Shown piece by piece: positions 1-10,100 of a stretch of 64,000 bases of DNA (positions are counted from its first letter, which is position 1; every line of letters starts with the position of its first letter). The notes beneath the pieces are model-generated. The model saw only the letters and a program-made list of their open reading frames with translations, ran no database searches and had not been told where the DNA came from. Where the stretch lies: NCBI GenBank assembly GCA_037191015.1, contig JBBCKD010000029.1, forward strand, positions 1 through 64,000. The letters are read 5' to 3'. A program made the position numbers and the translations under genes. The stretch is from Ravibacter sp037191015 (GTDB lineage: Bacteria; Bacteroidota; Bacteroidia; Cytophagales; Spirosomataceae).

Positions 1-75
1 GAAAGTTGAAAGTTGAGAATGCAAAAACTTTCAACTTTCAACTCTCCACTTTCAACTCTCCACTTTCAACTCTTT
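1..75. repeat. Intergenic inverted/direct repeat (AACTTTCAACTCTCCA family)
   Basis: Units of the type GAAAGTTGAAAGTTGAGA at 1-18 face repeated CTTTCAACTTTCAACTC and CTCCACTTTCAACT units up to about 72, so the segment can fold on itself. A second copy of the same family lies at 15300-15376. Both are just upstream of a housekeeping gene (rpsO here, trmB there). It is non-coding and looks like a dispersed chromosomal repeat; the left edge is cut by the window. Confidence 0.7.
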
Positions 76-104
76 GCATTTACAAAAAAAAGAAACTACC
101 TTTG
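73..104 (+). promoter_or_regulatory. Promoter of rpsO (Bacteroidota -33/-7 type)
   Basis: TTTG at 73-76 and TACCTTTG at 97-104 are separated by 20 nt. Both boxes match the Bacteroidota primary-sigma consensus (TTTG and TAnnTTTG) without mismatch. The start codon of rpsO follows 39 nt later. Confidence 0.7.
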
Positions 105-143
105 CGCAGTTTTTAAATTTTATAAAAATCTGTTGTTACAATT

Positions 144-419
144 ATGTATTTAACCACGGAAAAGAAGAAGGAAATCTTTGCATCGCAGGGTTTCAATAAA
201 TCTGCTCAGGACACTGGTTCCCCGGAATCACAAATTGCACTCTTCACATTCAGGATAAATCACCTGACGGCACATCTTAAGATCCACAAGAAGGACAACG
301 CTTCACGCAGGGGGTTGCTTCAGCTTGTGGGTAAAAGAAGACGCTTGCTGGATTATCTCAACAGGACAGATATCGAGCGTTACCGCGCCATTATCGCAGA
401 GCTTGGTTTGCGTAAGTAG
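144..419 (+). CDS. rpsO: 30S ribosomal protein S15
   Basis: This is a 91-residue protein of normal S15 length. S15 binds the central domain of 16S rRNA early in 30S assembly and contributes to a bridge to the 50S subunit. The family core is visible: the GSPESQIALFTFRINHLTAHL helix region (about residues 25-46), HKKDNASRRGLLQLVGKRRRLLDYL (about 48-72), and the ending IIAELGLRK. It has its own promoter at 73-104 and is followed by pnp, the classical rpsO-pnp order, with a strong hairpin in between. Confidence 0.97.
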   Translation: MYLTTEKKKEIFASQGFNKSAQDTGSPESQIALFTFRINHLTAHLKIHKKDNASRRGLLQLVGKRRRLLDYLNRTDIERYRAIIAELGLRK

Positions 420-427
420 TGAATTTT

Positions 428-468
428 ACGAAGTCAGGGGGCCTTAAAATGGGGCTCCCTGACTTCGT
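428..468 (+). terminator. Long hairpin between rpsO and pnp
   Basis: ACGAAGTCAGGG (428-439) pairs perfectly with CCCTGACTTCGT (457-468). The inner GGCC/GGGGCT bases extend the stem to about 16 bp around an A/T-rich loop. No T-run follows, so it may be a processing or partial-termination site rather than a clean terminator. In E. coli the equivalent rpsO-pnp hairpin is an RNase III site used in PNPase autoregulation; a similar role here is inference. Confidence 0.7.
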
Positions 469-610
469 ATTGAGCCACCCTGCAATTCAGTTTTAAAAAA
501 AATAAAAAAAACATCAATATAAAAGCAAGCCAGTCAACTTTTAAATCCAGCAATAATAACCGGGATTTAAATAAAGATGGTGGAAACCGCGGCGTATCGC
601 CAGACAAATT

Positions 611-2755
611 ATGCATTTTAATATTATTTCTAAAACCATCACACTTCCCGACGGGCGTAACATAACGCTGGAAACCGGAAAACTGGCCAAGCAGGCCGAT
701 GGCTCCGTTGTTGTCAGAATGGGTGATACCATGTTGCTGGCTACTGTAGTAGCAAGCAAAGAAATCAGGCCGGGCGTCGATTTTCTCCCCTTATCTGTAG
801 ATTATCAGGAAAAATTTGCCTCTGCAGGCCGGATTCCCGGCTCTTTTCAAAGAAGGGAAGGGCGCCTCTCCGACCATGAAGTGCTTGTAAGCCGCCTGGT
901 CGACAGGGCTATACGTCCTTTGTTCCCCGAAGACTACCACGCCGATACCCAGATCAATATCTATCTGATCTCGGCCGATTCGGATGCCCTGCCCGATGCC
1001 CTTGCATCGCTGGCCGCTACAGCAGCGCTGATGGCTTCCGATATCCCGTTCTATAAGCCGGTTTCGGAAGTGCGCGTCGCCAAAATTAACGGTGAATATG
1101 TCATTAATCCTACCAGCACAGCCCTTAAGGAGGCTACTATCGACCTGATAGTAGGAGCTACCCTGAGCGATATCACCATGGTGGAAGGAGAGCTGAGTGA
1201 AGCTTCCGAAGAAGAGGTGGTAGAAGCCATCAAGGTTGCCCACGAGGCGATAAAGATACAATGTATCGCGCTTAAGGAATTTGAAGCCTCCTGCGGGAAA
1301 ACTGAGAAAAGAGCATATGAAGGCGATCTGCAGGACGAGGTATTGAGAGACAGGATAAGGGCCTTTGCTTATCAGCGTATTTATGAAATTGCGCAGGTCG
1401 GTACCGCCAAGCATGAACGTAAAGATCGGATCAGCTCGGTCAAAGACGAATTGATCGCATATCTTGAAGGCGGACTTGCCGAAGGAGAAGAACTGAACGG
1501 CGAACTGGTTAGCAGGTACTTTCACGACCTGGAATGGGAAGCTGCACGCCGGCTGGTTCTGGATGAGCGTAAAAGGCTGGATGGCCGGCAGCTCGACCAG
1601 GTACGCCCGATCGCAAGCGAAGTGGACTTCCTGCCTAAAGCGCATGGTTCGGCTCTTTTTACAAGAGGGGAGACCCAGTCTCTTACCACCGTTACACTGG
1701 GTACCAAGCTGGACGAGCAGATTGTCGACAGCGCCATGAATTATGGTTACAGCCGTTTCATGCTCCACTATAATTTCCCCGGGTTCTCTACCGGCGAAGT
1801 AAAACCTAACCGCGGTCCCGGCAGGAGAGAGGTCGGGCATGGTAATCTTGCCCTGAGAGCCCTTAAAAAAGTATTACCCGACGACGAGAGCAATCCTTAC
1901 ACCATCCGGATCGTTTCAGATATACTCGAATCGAACGGTTCCTCATCCATGGCTACCGTTTGCGCGGGATCCCTGGCATTGATGGATTCGGGTCTTAAGG
2001 TGAAAGCACAGGTTTCAGGAATCGCCATGGGATTGATTTCCGATGCCGAAACCGGTAAATATGCTATTCTTTCCGACATCCTCGGCGACGAAGACCACCT
2101 TGGAGACATGGATTTCAAAGTAGCCGGTACCGCCAACGGTATTACGGCCTGCCAGATGGATATCAAGGTAGACGGACTTTCGTTCAGCGTTCTTTCGGAA
2201 GCGCTGCAGCAGGCTAAGGCCGGTCGTCTTCATATCCTCAATGAAATGAACAAGACCATTCAGGCAAGCCGTCCGGATCTGAAGCCTCACACACCGCGCG
2301 CCGTGGTGATCAGGATCGACAAAGACCAGATAGGCGCAGTAATCGGGCCTGGTGGTAAAGTCGTGCAGGAAATTCAGAAGGAATCGGGCGCTACCGTCAA
2401 TATCGAGGAAAAAGATAATCACGGTTATGTGAGTATATTTTCTGCAGATAAGGCCTCCATGGATAAAGCGGTAGCCAGAGTGAAGGGTATAGTAGCCGTT
2501 CCGGAGGTTGGCGAAGTATATAAAGGAGTTGTGAAGACCATCATGCCTTTCGGGGCGTTTGTGGAATTCATGCCGGGCAAAGACGGGCTTCTGCATATCT
2601 CCGAAATCGTCTGGGAAAGGCTTGAAACCGTGGAGGGAGTATTGGCAGTCGGTGACGAAGTAGAGGTAAAATTGGTTGAGGTAGACAAAAAGACAGGGAA
2701 ATTCCGTTTATCCAGAAAGGTATTATTACCAAGACCGGAGAACAAAACTAAGTAA
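611..2755 (+). CDS. pnp: Polyribonucleotide nucleotidyltransferase (PNPase)
   Basis: A 714-residue, full-length PNPase, the phosphorolytic 3'-5' exoribonuclease of mRNA decay. Domains in order: first RNase PH domain (about 10-145), alpha-helical linker, second RNase PH domain (about 310-545), KH domain with the IGPGGK loop (about 565-580), and an S1 domain beginning GEVYKGVVKTIMPFGAFVEF (about 632-700). The protein stops just after S1, without the long tail that binds RNase E in proteobacteria. It lies 191 nt behind rpsO, and the hairpin at 428-468 is the likely regulatory or processing element. A 349-codon antisense open frame inside this gene is a coding shadow. Confidence 0.97.
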   Translation: MHFNIISKTITLPDGRNITLETGKLAKQADGSVVVRMGDTMLLATVVASKEIRPGVDFLPLSVDYQEKFASAGRIPGSFQRREGRLSDHEVLVSRLVDRAIRPLFPEDYHADTQINIYLISADSDALPDALASLAATAALMASDIPFYKPVSEVRVAKINGEYVINPTSTALKEATIDLIVGATLSDITMVEGELSEASEEEVVEAIKVAHEAIKIQCIALKEFEASCGKTEKRAYEGDLQDEVLRDRIRAFAYQRIYEIAQVGTAKHERKDRISSVKDELIAYLEGGLAEGEELNGELVSRYFHDLEWEAARRLVLDERKRLDGRQLDQVRPIASEVDFLPKAHGSALFTRGETQSLTTVTLGTKLDEQIVDSAMNYGYSRFMLHYNFPGFSTGEVKPNRGPGRREVGHGNLALRALKKVLPDDESNPYTIRIVSDILESNGSSSMATVCAGSLALMDSGLKVKAQVSGIAMGLISDAETGKYAILSDILGDEDHLGDMDFKVAGTANGITACQMDIKVDGLSFSVLSEALQQAKAGRLHILNEMNKTIQASRPDLKPHTPRAVVIRIDKDQIGAVIGPGGKVVQEIQKESGATVNIEEKDNHGYVSIFSADKASMDKAVARVKGIVAVPEVGEVYKGVVKTIMPFGAFVEFMPGKDGLLHISEIVWERLETVEGVLAVGDEVEVKLVEVDKKTGKFRLSRKVLLPRPENKTK

Positions 2756-2829
2756 CGAGATGTTATAGGTGCAGTACAACACTATAAATTGGTCGTTAGT
2801 CCACGAAGTGATAATAGTAAAAATATAGC

Positions 2830-3693
2830 ATGAGACAGCTTAAGATAAGCAAGCAAATCACCAACAGAGAAAGCCAGTCGCTGGACAAGTATCTTCAGGA
2901 GATTGGAAAGGTAGATTTGCTGACACCAGATGAAGAGGTGATCCTGGCGCAGAAGATAAGGAATGGGGATCAGCTTTCGCTGGAACGCTTGACCAAAGCC
3001 AACTTACGGTTTGTGGTTTCGGTAGCAAAACAATACCAGAATCAGGGACTTTCTCTAGGTGATCTTATCAATGAAGGAAATTTAGGGCTTATCAAGGCGG
3101 CGCAAAGGTTTGACGAAACACGCGGTTTCAAATTTATCTCTTATGCCGTTTGGTGGATCCGCCAGTCTATCCTGCAGGCTTTGGCCGAACAATCCAGGAT
3201 TGTCAGGCTTCCGTTGAACAGGGTAGGCTCCCTGAATAAAATCTCGAAAACATTTTCCGAGCTGGAGCAGCGTTTCGAGCGTGAACCTTCACCCGAAGAG
3301 CTCGCTGAAGTGCTGGAGATCTCTTCGTCTGAGGTGGTGGATACCATGAAAATCTCCGGGCGGCATGTATCGATGGATGCTCCTTTCGTGCAGGGCGAAG
3401 AAAACAGCCTCCTCGATGTGCTGGAGAACGATACCGACGATAAGCCGGATAGCGGTCTGGTGAACGAGTCGCTCCGGAAGGAAGTACAAAGAGCATTATC
3501 GACGCTTACACAGCGCGAAGCAGACGTCATAGCCCTTTACTTCGGCCTTAACGGTGAGCACGCCATGACGCTGGAAGAGATAGGGGAGAAGTTCAACCTC
3601 ACCCGCGAACGGGTACGCCAGATAAAGGAAAAAGCGATCAGGAGGCTGCGGCATGCTTCGAGAAGCAAAGCCCTGAAAACCTACCTGGGCTGA
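2830..3693 (+). CDS. rpoD: Primary RNA polymerase sigma-70 factor (RpoD/SigA)
   Basis: A 287-residue sigma factor, the short Bacteroidota form lacking region 1.1. It contains region 1.2 (YLQEIGKVDLLTPDEE), regions 2.1-2.4 (NLRFVVSVAKQY ... GFKFISYAVWWIRQSI), region 3, and the region 4.2 helix-turn-helix (TLEEIGEKFNLTRERVRQIK). Bacteroidota primary sigma reads TTTG/TAnnTTTG boxes, which fits several promoters in this window. A terminator follows 26 nt after the stop. Confidence 0.95.
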   Translation: MRQLKISKQITNRESQSLDKYLQEIGKVDLLTPDEEVILAQKIRNGDQLSLERLTKANLRFVVSVAKQYQNQGLSLGDLINEGNLGLIKAAQRFDETRGFKFISYAVWWIRQSILQALAEQSRIVRLPLNRVGSLNKISKTFSELEQRFEREPSPEELAEVLEISSSEVVDTMKISGRHVSMDAPFVQGEENSLLDVLENDTDDKPDSGLVNESLRKEVQRALSTLTQREADVIALYFGLNGEHAMTLEEIGEKFNLTRERVRQIKEKAIRRLRHASRSKALKTYLG

Positions 3694-3719
3694 CGGTAAC
3701 GATAAGTTTAAAGCTACAC

Positions 3720-3753
3720 AAGCCTCATCCTCAACAGATGGGGCTTATTTTTT
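3720..3753 (+). terminator. Rho-independent terminator after the sigma factor gene
   Basis: AAGCCTCATC (3720-3729) pairs with GATGGGGCTT (3737-3746, one G-T pair) around a 7-nt loop, followed by ATTTTTTT. It ends only 6 nt before the menD start codon, so it could also act as an attenuator or occlude menD translation. Confidence 0.75.
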
Positions 3754-3759
3754 GAACCC

Positions 3760-5487
3760 ATGGCGGTAATCCAACCCATTCTCAATCTCGTAGATACATT
3801 CGCACAACATGGCCTTACCCATGCCGTAATCTGCCCGGGGTCGAGAAGCGCCGCCCTGACGCTGGCATTTGCCCGTAACAACGCAATCACTACCATAGTC
3901 TCGATCGATGAAAGATCGGCAGGCTTTATCGCGCTGGGCCTCGCCCTGGAGCTCGGACGTCCTGTCGCTGTCGTGTGTACCTCGGGGACTGCCGCTTATA
4001 ATTTTGCCCCTGCTGTAGCCGAAGCCTATTTTCAGCAGATCCCGCTCCTGGTCCTGACTGCTGACCGCCCGAAAGAATGGGTACATCAGCAGGACGGGCA
4101 GACTATCTACCAGGAAGGGTTATTCGGAAGGAATGTTAAAAAGACATTTGAGCTGCCTTGCGATACCACTCACCCCGATAGCCGCTGGTATGCCAACCGA
4201 ATCGCCAATGATGTTTTCCTTTCCGCAAATACATTCCCCAGAGGGCCGGTACATCTCAACGTGCCGGTCCGCGAGCCGTTCTACCCTTCTGCCGGCGATG
4301 TCTGGATGCCGGATCCGGATAACAGGTTGATCGGCCGGCTTGAATCCTACCACAATCTCGCGGTCGAAAGCTGGCATATGCTCCAGGATGAGTGGGAAGA
4401 AACCGACAGAATCCTCATTGCAGGGGGACAGGGTATGTTTTCTGAAGAAATCAGCGAATCTCTCAGCCGCATCACGGAGGAATGGGAAATCCCTGTGCTC
4501 GGCGATATTACCGCCAACCTGGGGAATCATCCTGACTTTATCTCCATGCAGGACGTGTTTCTGCGTACCGACACCCCGCAGCCGGCTTTTCAGCCCGATC
4601 TGCTCATTACTTTCGGCGAATCTTTCCTGTCGAAGCGATTTAAAAATTTTATAAGGAAGAATCCGCCCCGCCGGCATTGGCATATCGGTCCTGCTCCCTA
4701 CCTGATCGACTCTTTTCAATCCCTGAGCCTCCGGATACCGGTTGATCCCGGCTTCTTTTTCAGGAAAATGCTTGAAGACATAGATTACAAGAGGTTCCTG
4801 GAGCAGAATGAAGCTACAAACGACAGTTTCAAGCAGGAATGGCTGAGAGCCGAGTACCTGGCTGCCAGGGTAGTATCAGAGGAAGTAAATCGACAATTAA
4901 CATTGTTAGATGATCTTACAGTGATATACTATATAGCGTCAGCACTCCCGGAGGGTATTTTTTTACACCTGGGCAACAGCATGCCGGTAAGGCACGCCAA
5001 TCTGCTCAAAAGGTTGGGGCTTAGTCAGAACGTATGGGCCAACCGGGGCACGAGCGGCATCGACGGCTGCGTCAGCACTGCCATCGGGAATGCGCTGGCA
5101 TCTGTAAAGCCGGTATACCTTATTGTGGGGGATGTCTCATTCCTGTACGACCGGAATGGCTTCCTGATTGAGAACTTCCCCAGGAATCTGAAAATTGCAG
5201 TGCTTAACAACGGTGGCGGAAATATTTTCAGCCTGATCGACGGCCCGCGGGAACAACCGGAGCTCGGCAGGTTTTTCGAGACAAGGCACAGTTTCACCGC
5301 TAAGGCTACCGCCGCAGACGCCAGTATCGCGTATGATGAAATAAGGCAGCCGGCAGAACTGGAAAAAACAATCCGGAAATTTGTTGAATCGGAAGGCCCG
5401 GTACTGCTCGAGATATTTACCGATCCCGGGGAAAACAGGAGGGTGTCGGAGCAGATCAGGATCTCCTTTGAGAAATCCCGGTTATAG
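3760..5487 (+). CDS. menD: 2-succinyl-5-enolpyruvyl-6-hydroxy-3-cyclohexene-1-carboxylate synthase (MenD)
   Basis: A 575-residue thiamine-diphosphate enzyme of menaquinone biosynthesis; it condenses 2-oxoglutarate with isochorismate. Visible features are the N-terminal CPGSRSAALTLAF segment (about residues 26-38), ERSAGFIALGLA with a glutamate placed as expected for ThDP activation (about 53), and the C-terminal ThDP/Mg motif GDVSFLYDRNGF followed by VLNNGGGNIFSLI (about 440-480). No other men gene is in the window. The start codon lies directly behind the terminator of the upstream sigma gene, so expression probably depends on read-through or on a promoter I could not recognise. Confidence 0.95.
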   Translation: MAVIQPILNLVDTFAQHGLTHAVICPGSRSAALTLAFARNNAITTIVSIDERSAGFIALGLALELGRPVAVVCTSGTAAYNFAPAVAEAYFQQIPLLVLTADRPKEWVHQQDGQTIYQEGLFGRNVKKTFELPCDTTHPDSRWYANRIANDVFLSANTFPRGPVHLNVPVREPFYPSAGDVWMPDPDNRLIGRLESYHNLAVESWHMLQDEWEETDRILIAGGQGMFSEEISESLSRITEEWEIPVLGDITANLGNHPDFISMQDVFLRTDTPQPAFQPDLLITFGESFLSKRFKNFIRKNPPRRHWHIGPAPYLIDSFQSLSLRIPVDPGFFFRKMLEDIDYKRFLEQNEATNDSFKQEWLRAEYLAARVVSEEVNRQLTLLDDLTVIYYIASALPEGIFLHLGNSMPVRHANLLKRLGLSQNVWANRGTSGIDGCVSTAIGNALASVKPVYLIVGDVSFLYDRNGFLIENFPRNLKIAVLNNGGGNIFSLIDGPREQPELGRFFETRHSFTAKATAADASIAYDEIRQPAELEKTIRKFVESEGPVLLEIFTDPGENRRVSEQIRISFEKSRL

Positions 5488-5535
5488 CAGCTTGAGAAAC
5501 GCGGTTCTTCGTTTCCGTGACTCTCTTATTTTTTT

Positions 5536-5582
5536 CTTTGTGGTTCTCGGTGTAATCCTTTCTGACACAGAGAACCGCAGAG
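5536..5582. repeat. Intergenic inverted repeat (ACACAGAGAACC family)
   Basis: CTTTGTGGTTCTCGGTGT at 5536-5553 is the near-complement of ACACAGAGAACCGCAGAG at 5565-5582, giving a hairpin between the convergent menD and TPR lipoprotein genes. A related, larger structure built from the same unit (ACACAGAGAGCCACGGAG) is at 31115-31197. It may serve as a bidirectional terminator; the recurrence suggests a dispersed repeat. Confidence 0.6.
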
Positions 5583-5622
5583 CGAAAGGAGGACCACAGA
5601 GATTCCTTTTGGAAAACGCCTT

Positions 5623-6651
5623 TTATTTACAATACAGCCCGGATTCTGCTATCGCCAGAGAGTCCTTCAGAATTCTCCCTACTGCCCATACTTTGCAGGC
5701 CCCGGCCATGTCGTTAAGATGCCAGTGAGCTTTCCCTGCCAGACCATGTAACCCCGGCACATGCTGTTCCAGCGCTACCGCCCGGTCAAATAATTCCGAC
5801 GCTTTTGCATACTCTTTCCGCCCAAGATAATACAGTCCCAGGTTTTTGAGCGTATGGCCATTGTCGGGCATGATCTCAAGAGACCTGTCAAGGGCTTTCA
5901 GCGCTTCTTCAGGCCTGCCGGATTTCAGAAGCGCTTCTCCTTTGTTGTTGAGGGTAAAAGCTTCGTTCGGGATCCTGATCAGTACCTTGTCGAAGTATTC
6001 AAGCGCCTTTTCAGGATAGCCTTCTCTCATGACGACCATCCCCATATTGTTAAGTGCCTCTTTCTGAACGGGATTGAGAGCCAGTGCTCTTGAAAAATCT
6101 TCCTTCGCTTCCATGATTTTCCCATCTTCAAAAAGCAGTGTTCCGCGGTTGACCAGGGCTTCCACGTTGCCGGCGTTCAATACGACGGCTTTATCGAAAT
6201 CCGCATAAGCAGCCTCTTTCCTGTTACGGTCTACCATGAGATTTCCCCTGATGAGGTAATACCTGGTCGAATCACGGTATGTATTGTTCAGCAGCGCCAG
6301 GTCGTCTTCAGCCTGGTTAAGACGACCCAGCCGGAGGGCAGCTTCGGCCCTGGCCAGCCGGGCTTCATGAAAACCGTCTTCCTCTGCCAGGGCAGCGGTA
6401 TAAACATCGTATGCGAGTTCAGGTTTCCCCAGCTCCACCAGCGCCAGTCCTTTGTTGAGATAGGCATCGGTCAGTGCGGGGTACTTTCTGATAGCTTCGT
6501 CGTAAAGCCTTACAGCCTCGGCGAACTGCTTTTCCTTAAATTGTATATTTCCTTTCAGAAAGAATACTGAAGCTTCCGATTTGTCCTGGTTTGAGCAGGA
6601 GAACAGGCAGCAAAATGCCGCAAACAATGCCGCCGGTACAATTATTTTCAT
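5623..6651 (-). CDS. TPR-repeat lipoprotein
   Basis: A 342-residue predicted lipoprotein. The N-terminus has a short hydrophobic stretch ending LFSC, with Cys19 the likely lipidation site. The rest is a run of about eight tetratricopeptide repeats (for example NIQFKEKQFAEAVRLYDEAIRKYP, ALVNRGTLLFEDGKIMEAKEDF and EALLKSGRPEEALKALDRSLEIMP fragments) ending with Cys-Lys. TPR arrays mediate protein contacts; no enzymatic domain is present and the partner is unknown. It is convergent with menD and divergent from the small gene at 6711. Confidence 0.85.
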   Translation of the reverse strand: MKIIVPAALFAAFCCLFSCSNQDKSEASVFFLKGNIQFKEKQFAEAVRLYDEAIRKYPALTDAYLNKGLALVELGKPELAYDVYTAALAEEDGFHEARLARAEAALRLGRLNQAEDDLALLNNTYRDSTRYYLIRGNLMVDRNRKEAAYADFDKAVVLNAGNVEALVNRGTLLFEDGKIMEAKEDFSRALALNPVQKEALNNMGMVVMREGYPEKALEYFDKVLIRIPNEAFTLNNKGEALLKSGRPEEALKALDRSLEIMPDNGHTLKNLGLYYLGRKEYAKASELFDRAVALEQHVPGLHGLAGKAHWHLNDMAGACKVWAVGRILKDSLAIAESGLYCK

Positions 6652-6676
6652 CCCTGATACCTATTTATTACATTTG
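6646..6676 (+). promoter_or_regulatory. Promoter of the 84-residue hypothetical gene
   Basis: TACATTTG at 6669-6676 is a perfect TAnnTTTG box. TTTC at 6646-6649, one mismatch from TTTG, lies 19 nt upstream. The -33 box overlaps the start codon of the divergent TPR lipoprotein gene. Confidence 0.5.
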
Positions 6677-6710
6677 CGATTAAGCACAGCGAATTATTTT
6701 AAGCCCTTTT

Positions 6711-6965
6711 ATGAGATATCTCCGCGATATACCCAACGCCAACCACAAAATTAGCCTTTATCAGTGGAATGGAAAGTACATAATAAAATTTGAGGCCGGC
6801 GGGCAGTACGAACAGATCTACAAATTGGATGAAACCGAGGTGGTATCGGACGAAGAAATAGATACGCTGGTAGACAGGCTGCTCCTTCAGCAGGTTCAGG
6901 ACCGGTTCCGGGCGATGCATGACGACTTTACGTCCGCTCTGCGGCGCAGCGGGATCATTTTTTGA
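6711..6965 (+). CDS. Conserved hypothetical protein, 84 residues
   Basis: Small soluble protein without signal peptide or membrane segment. It begins MRYLRDIPNANHKISLYQWNG and contains KYIIKFEAGGQYEQIYKL, then an acidic stretch (DETEVVSDEEIDTLVD) and a basic, helical C-terminus. It resembles short proteins I associate with Bacteroidota genomes, but I cannot name a function. A good promoter precedes it and codon use matches the neighbours, so it is very likely a real gene. Confidence 0.75.
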   Translation: MRYLRDIPNANHKISLYQWNGKYIIKFEAGGQYEQIYKLDETEVVSDEEIDTLVDRLLLQQVQDRFRAMHDDFTSALRRSGIIF

Positions 6966-7103
6966 GGATTTTAAACTTTTACCCAAGCTTATACGCTTTT
7001 TGTACTACATTCGTTTTCAATTGTAATTATGAATTTTGCGCAGAGCAGCCGGCAGTGCCGGTTTTTCTACGCTATCAGCCATGTAATATCTTATCAATCC
7101 TAT

Positions 7104-10100
7104 ATGTTCTTTAAACGAAGCCTTTTAATTGCCGGGTGCCTGGCCGCGATGTACGGTTTTCCGGCAGATGCCCAGAATACCCTCGGTTATTCCGAACCGG
7201 AAGCCCGTTTTCGGAAAGGCCTGGAATTTTTTGAAAAATCTAATTTTCTGGCGGCACGGCAGGAGTTTTCCGAATATCTGAAAGAAAGCAGTCGCTTGCT
7301 CAGTACGAGCGATTATAATTCCGTTACCGCACAATATTACATAGCTGTAACGGGCCTTTACCTAAATTACCCCGAAGCAGAAATGCAGGTAGACCGTTTT
7401 GTACGGAACCATGCGGAGCATCCGAAGGCGCAGCTTATTTACAGTGACCTGGGAAGACATTTTTATGATAATAAGGATTACGACAAGGCTATCGGCTACC
7501 TGGAAAAAGCAGTTAAGTATGCGGGGTCTGAAGCTAAGAAAGAAGAAAGCTCGTACCAACTGGCCATGTCTTATTATTATACCAAGCAGGAAGACAAGGC
7601 GCTCAGCCTGTTCAACGGGTTGAAAACAAGAAATTCGTTTCCCAACTGGGCTGATGCGGCTTATTATTCAGGGGTAATTCAATACAAGAAGAAAAACTAC
7701 CAGGAAGCCTACGCCGATTTTACAAGGTTGGAAAACCATCCTTATTATAAAGACCTCGTCCCGAATTGGATCGTTACTTCGCTTTATAATCTGAACCGCT
7801 ACGATGAGCTGGTAACGTACGGCGAGAGGATCCTTAAAGGAAGCGGCCAGAAAATGGATGAAGTAGCGCTCTATGTAGCAGAGGTCTACTACCTGAAAGG
7901 GGATTATAAAGGAGCTGCCGCCGCCTACGAACGCTATCAGAAAATAGCCGGTAAAAAAGCACTGAATCCCCTGGTCGCTCTTCACTACGGGCATTCGCAA
8001 TTCAGGAACGAGAACTTCAAAGGGGCTATCGATATTCTTAAGAACGTGGCTGCGGGCAAAGATTCCACTGCCCAGTACGCATCTTATCTTTTGGGGATCA
8101 GCTACCTGCAGGAAGGCACGCCCAACTATGCGCTTACCTCGTTTCAGAATGCCTCCCGGATGGATTTCAACCCGATTGTAAAGGAAGAAGCGAGCTTTAA
8201 CGCTGCCAAAGTGCTGATCGAAACAGGCAGTCACAACGAAGCGCTTAAGGAGCTGCAGAATTTTGCATCGAGGTATCCCAATAGTAAATACGGGGAAGAG
8301 GTAGATCAGCTGATAGCCGATACCTACGCCAGGGCCAATAACAACGCAGCGGCCATCACCCATATAGAGAAGCTTAAGAAACGTACTCCGGAGCTTAATG
8401 CTACGTACCAGCGCCTTACCTATAACCAGGCAGTGGCCGATTTTAACAGGCAGGCTTTTGCAAATGCCATTGTGAACCTGGATAAATCGCTCAAAAACCC
8501 GATGGACGAGTCGCTGAACGTGGCTGCTCAGTATCTCAAGGCCGAATCTTTTGCCGGGCTCAGTCAGCCTGAAAGGGCCATCCCTATTTATACACAGCTT
8601 TCGAAAGATCCGAAAACCGGCGTTTACGGTCAGAAAAGCCTTTATGCGTTGGGTTATATACAATACAACCAGAAAGAATACAGCAAAGCCCTGGGCTATT
8701 TCAGGGATTTCCTGGCCCGCCCGGAAGGCATCGATTCTCAGATGCTTGAAGACGCTACCACCAGGCTTGCGGATTGCTACCTGGCCGGGAAGAACTACAC
8801 CGAGGCTATGAAGGCTTATGAAAGGGTCTCTACTTCCGGGAAAGTAGATAATGACTATGCGCTTTTCCAGAAAGGCAGGACGATGGTCTATATGAATCGT
8901 GAAGACCAGGCAAAAGCACAGTTCGAACAGCTGATCAGGCAATACCCCAAGTCGAGCTATGTAGATGACGCGCTGTTCCAGATAGCGGATATCGATTTTC
9001 ATAAGGAAGATTATTCGCCGGCTATAAAAGGGTTTACAAGGCTGATCAACGAGCAGCCCAAGAGCTACATGATCCCGGCGGCGTTGTTGCGGAGGGCCCA
9101 ATCGTATTACAACATCCAGGTGTACGAGCATGCCATTACCGATTTCAAGCGCGTCCTGAGTGAGTTCCCGTCCTCTCCGTCGGCCAGCAGTGCCCTGGAA
9201 GGGATCCAGGAGGCATATTCCGCTGTCGGGCGTCCCGAGGAGTTTAACCAGGTGCTGAGTGTGGTGCGGAAAAACAACCCTGGCAACAACAAGCTGGAAG
9301 ATGTGGAGTTTGAAAATGCCAGGAACCTGTTCTACGCGGATAAATACCAGGCTGCTATAGATGCGCTCGACAGGTTTCAGCAATCTTATCAAGGAAGCAA
9401 ATATCTCTATGACGCCAGGTACTTCCTGGCCGCTTCCTACGACAAGCTCAATGACATCGGGAAAGCGCTCCAGCTTTACGGACAGGTGATCCATGACAAC
9501 CGCTCGACCTATGTAGCCACGGCTGCGCAACGTTCGGCTGAGCTTGAAATTGACAGGGGGAATTTCTCCAACGCAGTCTCCAGCTACAGGGTGCTGTTAA
9601 GAAATGCCGAGAATAAAAAAGAACAGGGCATTGCCTGGATCGGACTGATGGACACCTATTACTCGCTCAAGCGTTATGACAGTGCGATGGTGTATGTACG
9701 CGAGGTGATCAACCTTGGCAACGTCGTTCCGGACGGAGTGGGCAAAGCCCGTCTTCTTGAAGGGAAAATAGCATTCGACCAGGGAAATGCCGCCCAGGCT
9801 GCCGATATATTGAAAAAGGTAGCTGCAGACTATAAGGATGAATTTGGCGCAGAAGCCAAGTATCTCGTGGCGCTCAGCGAATACCAGCAAAAGAAGTATA
9901 AGGAATCAGAGGCGACAATTTTCGAGCTGAGCAAGACATTTGACGGCTACGATCAGTGGCGGGTAAAATCGTTTCTTTTACTGGCCGACGTTTATGCGGC
10001 GACCAACGAAATGGCGCAGGCAAAAGCTACTCTGAATTCCATTATTGAAAACTCGGACGACCAGGAAGCCGTGACAAAAGCCAGGGAAAAGCTGGCTAAA

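Noticed and set aside
791..1840. Long antisense open frame (349 codons) opposite pnp
   Set aside because: It is fully inside a highly conserved gene, has no recognisable domains and low-complexity composition typical of a codon-position shadow.
7668..9530. 620-codon antisense frame opposite the large TPR gene
   Set aside because: Shadow of the repeated TPR codon pattern; no signal, domain or promoter.
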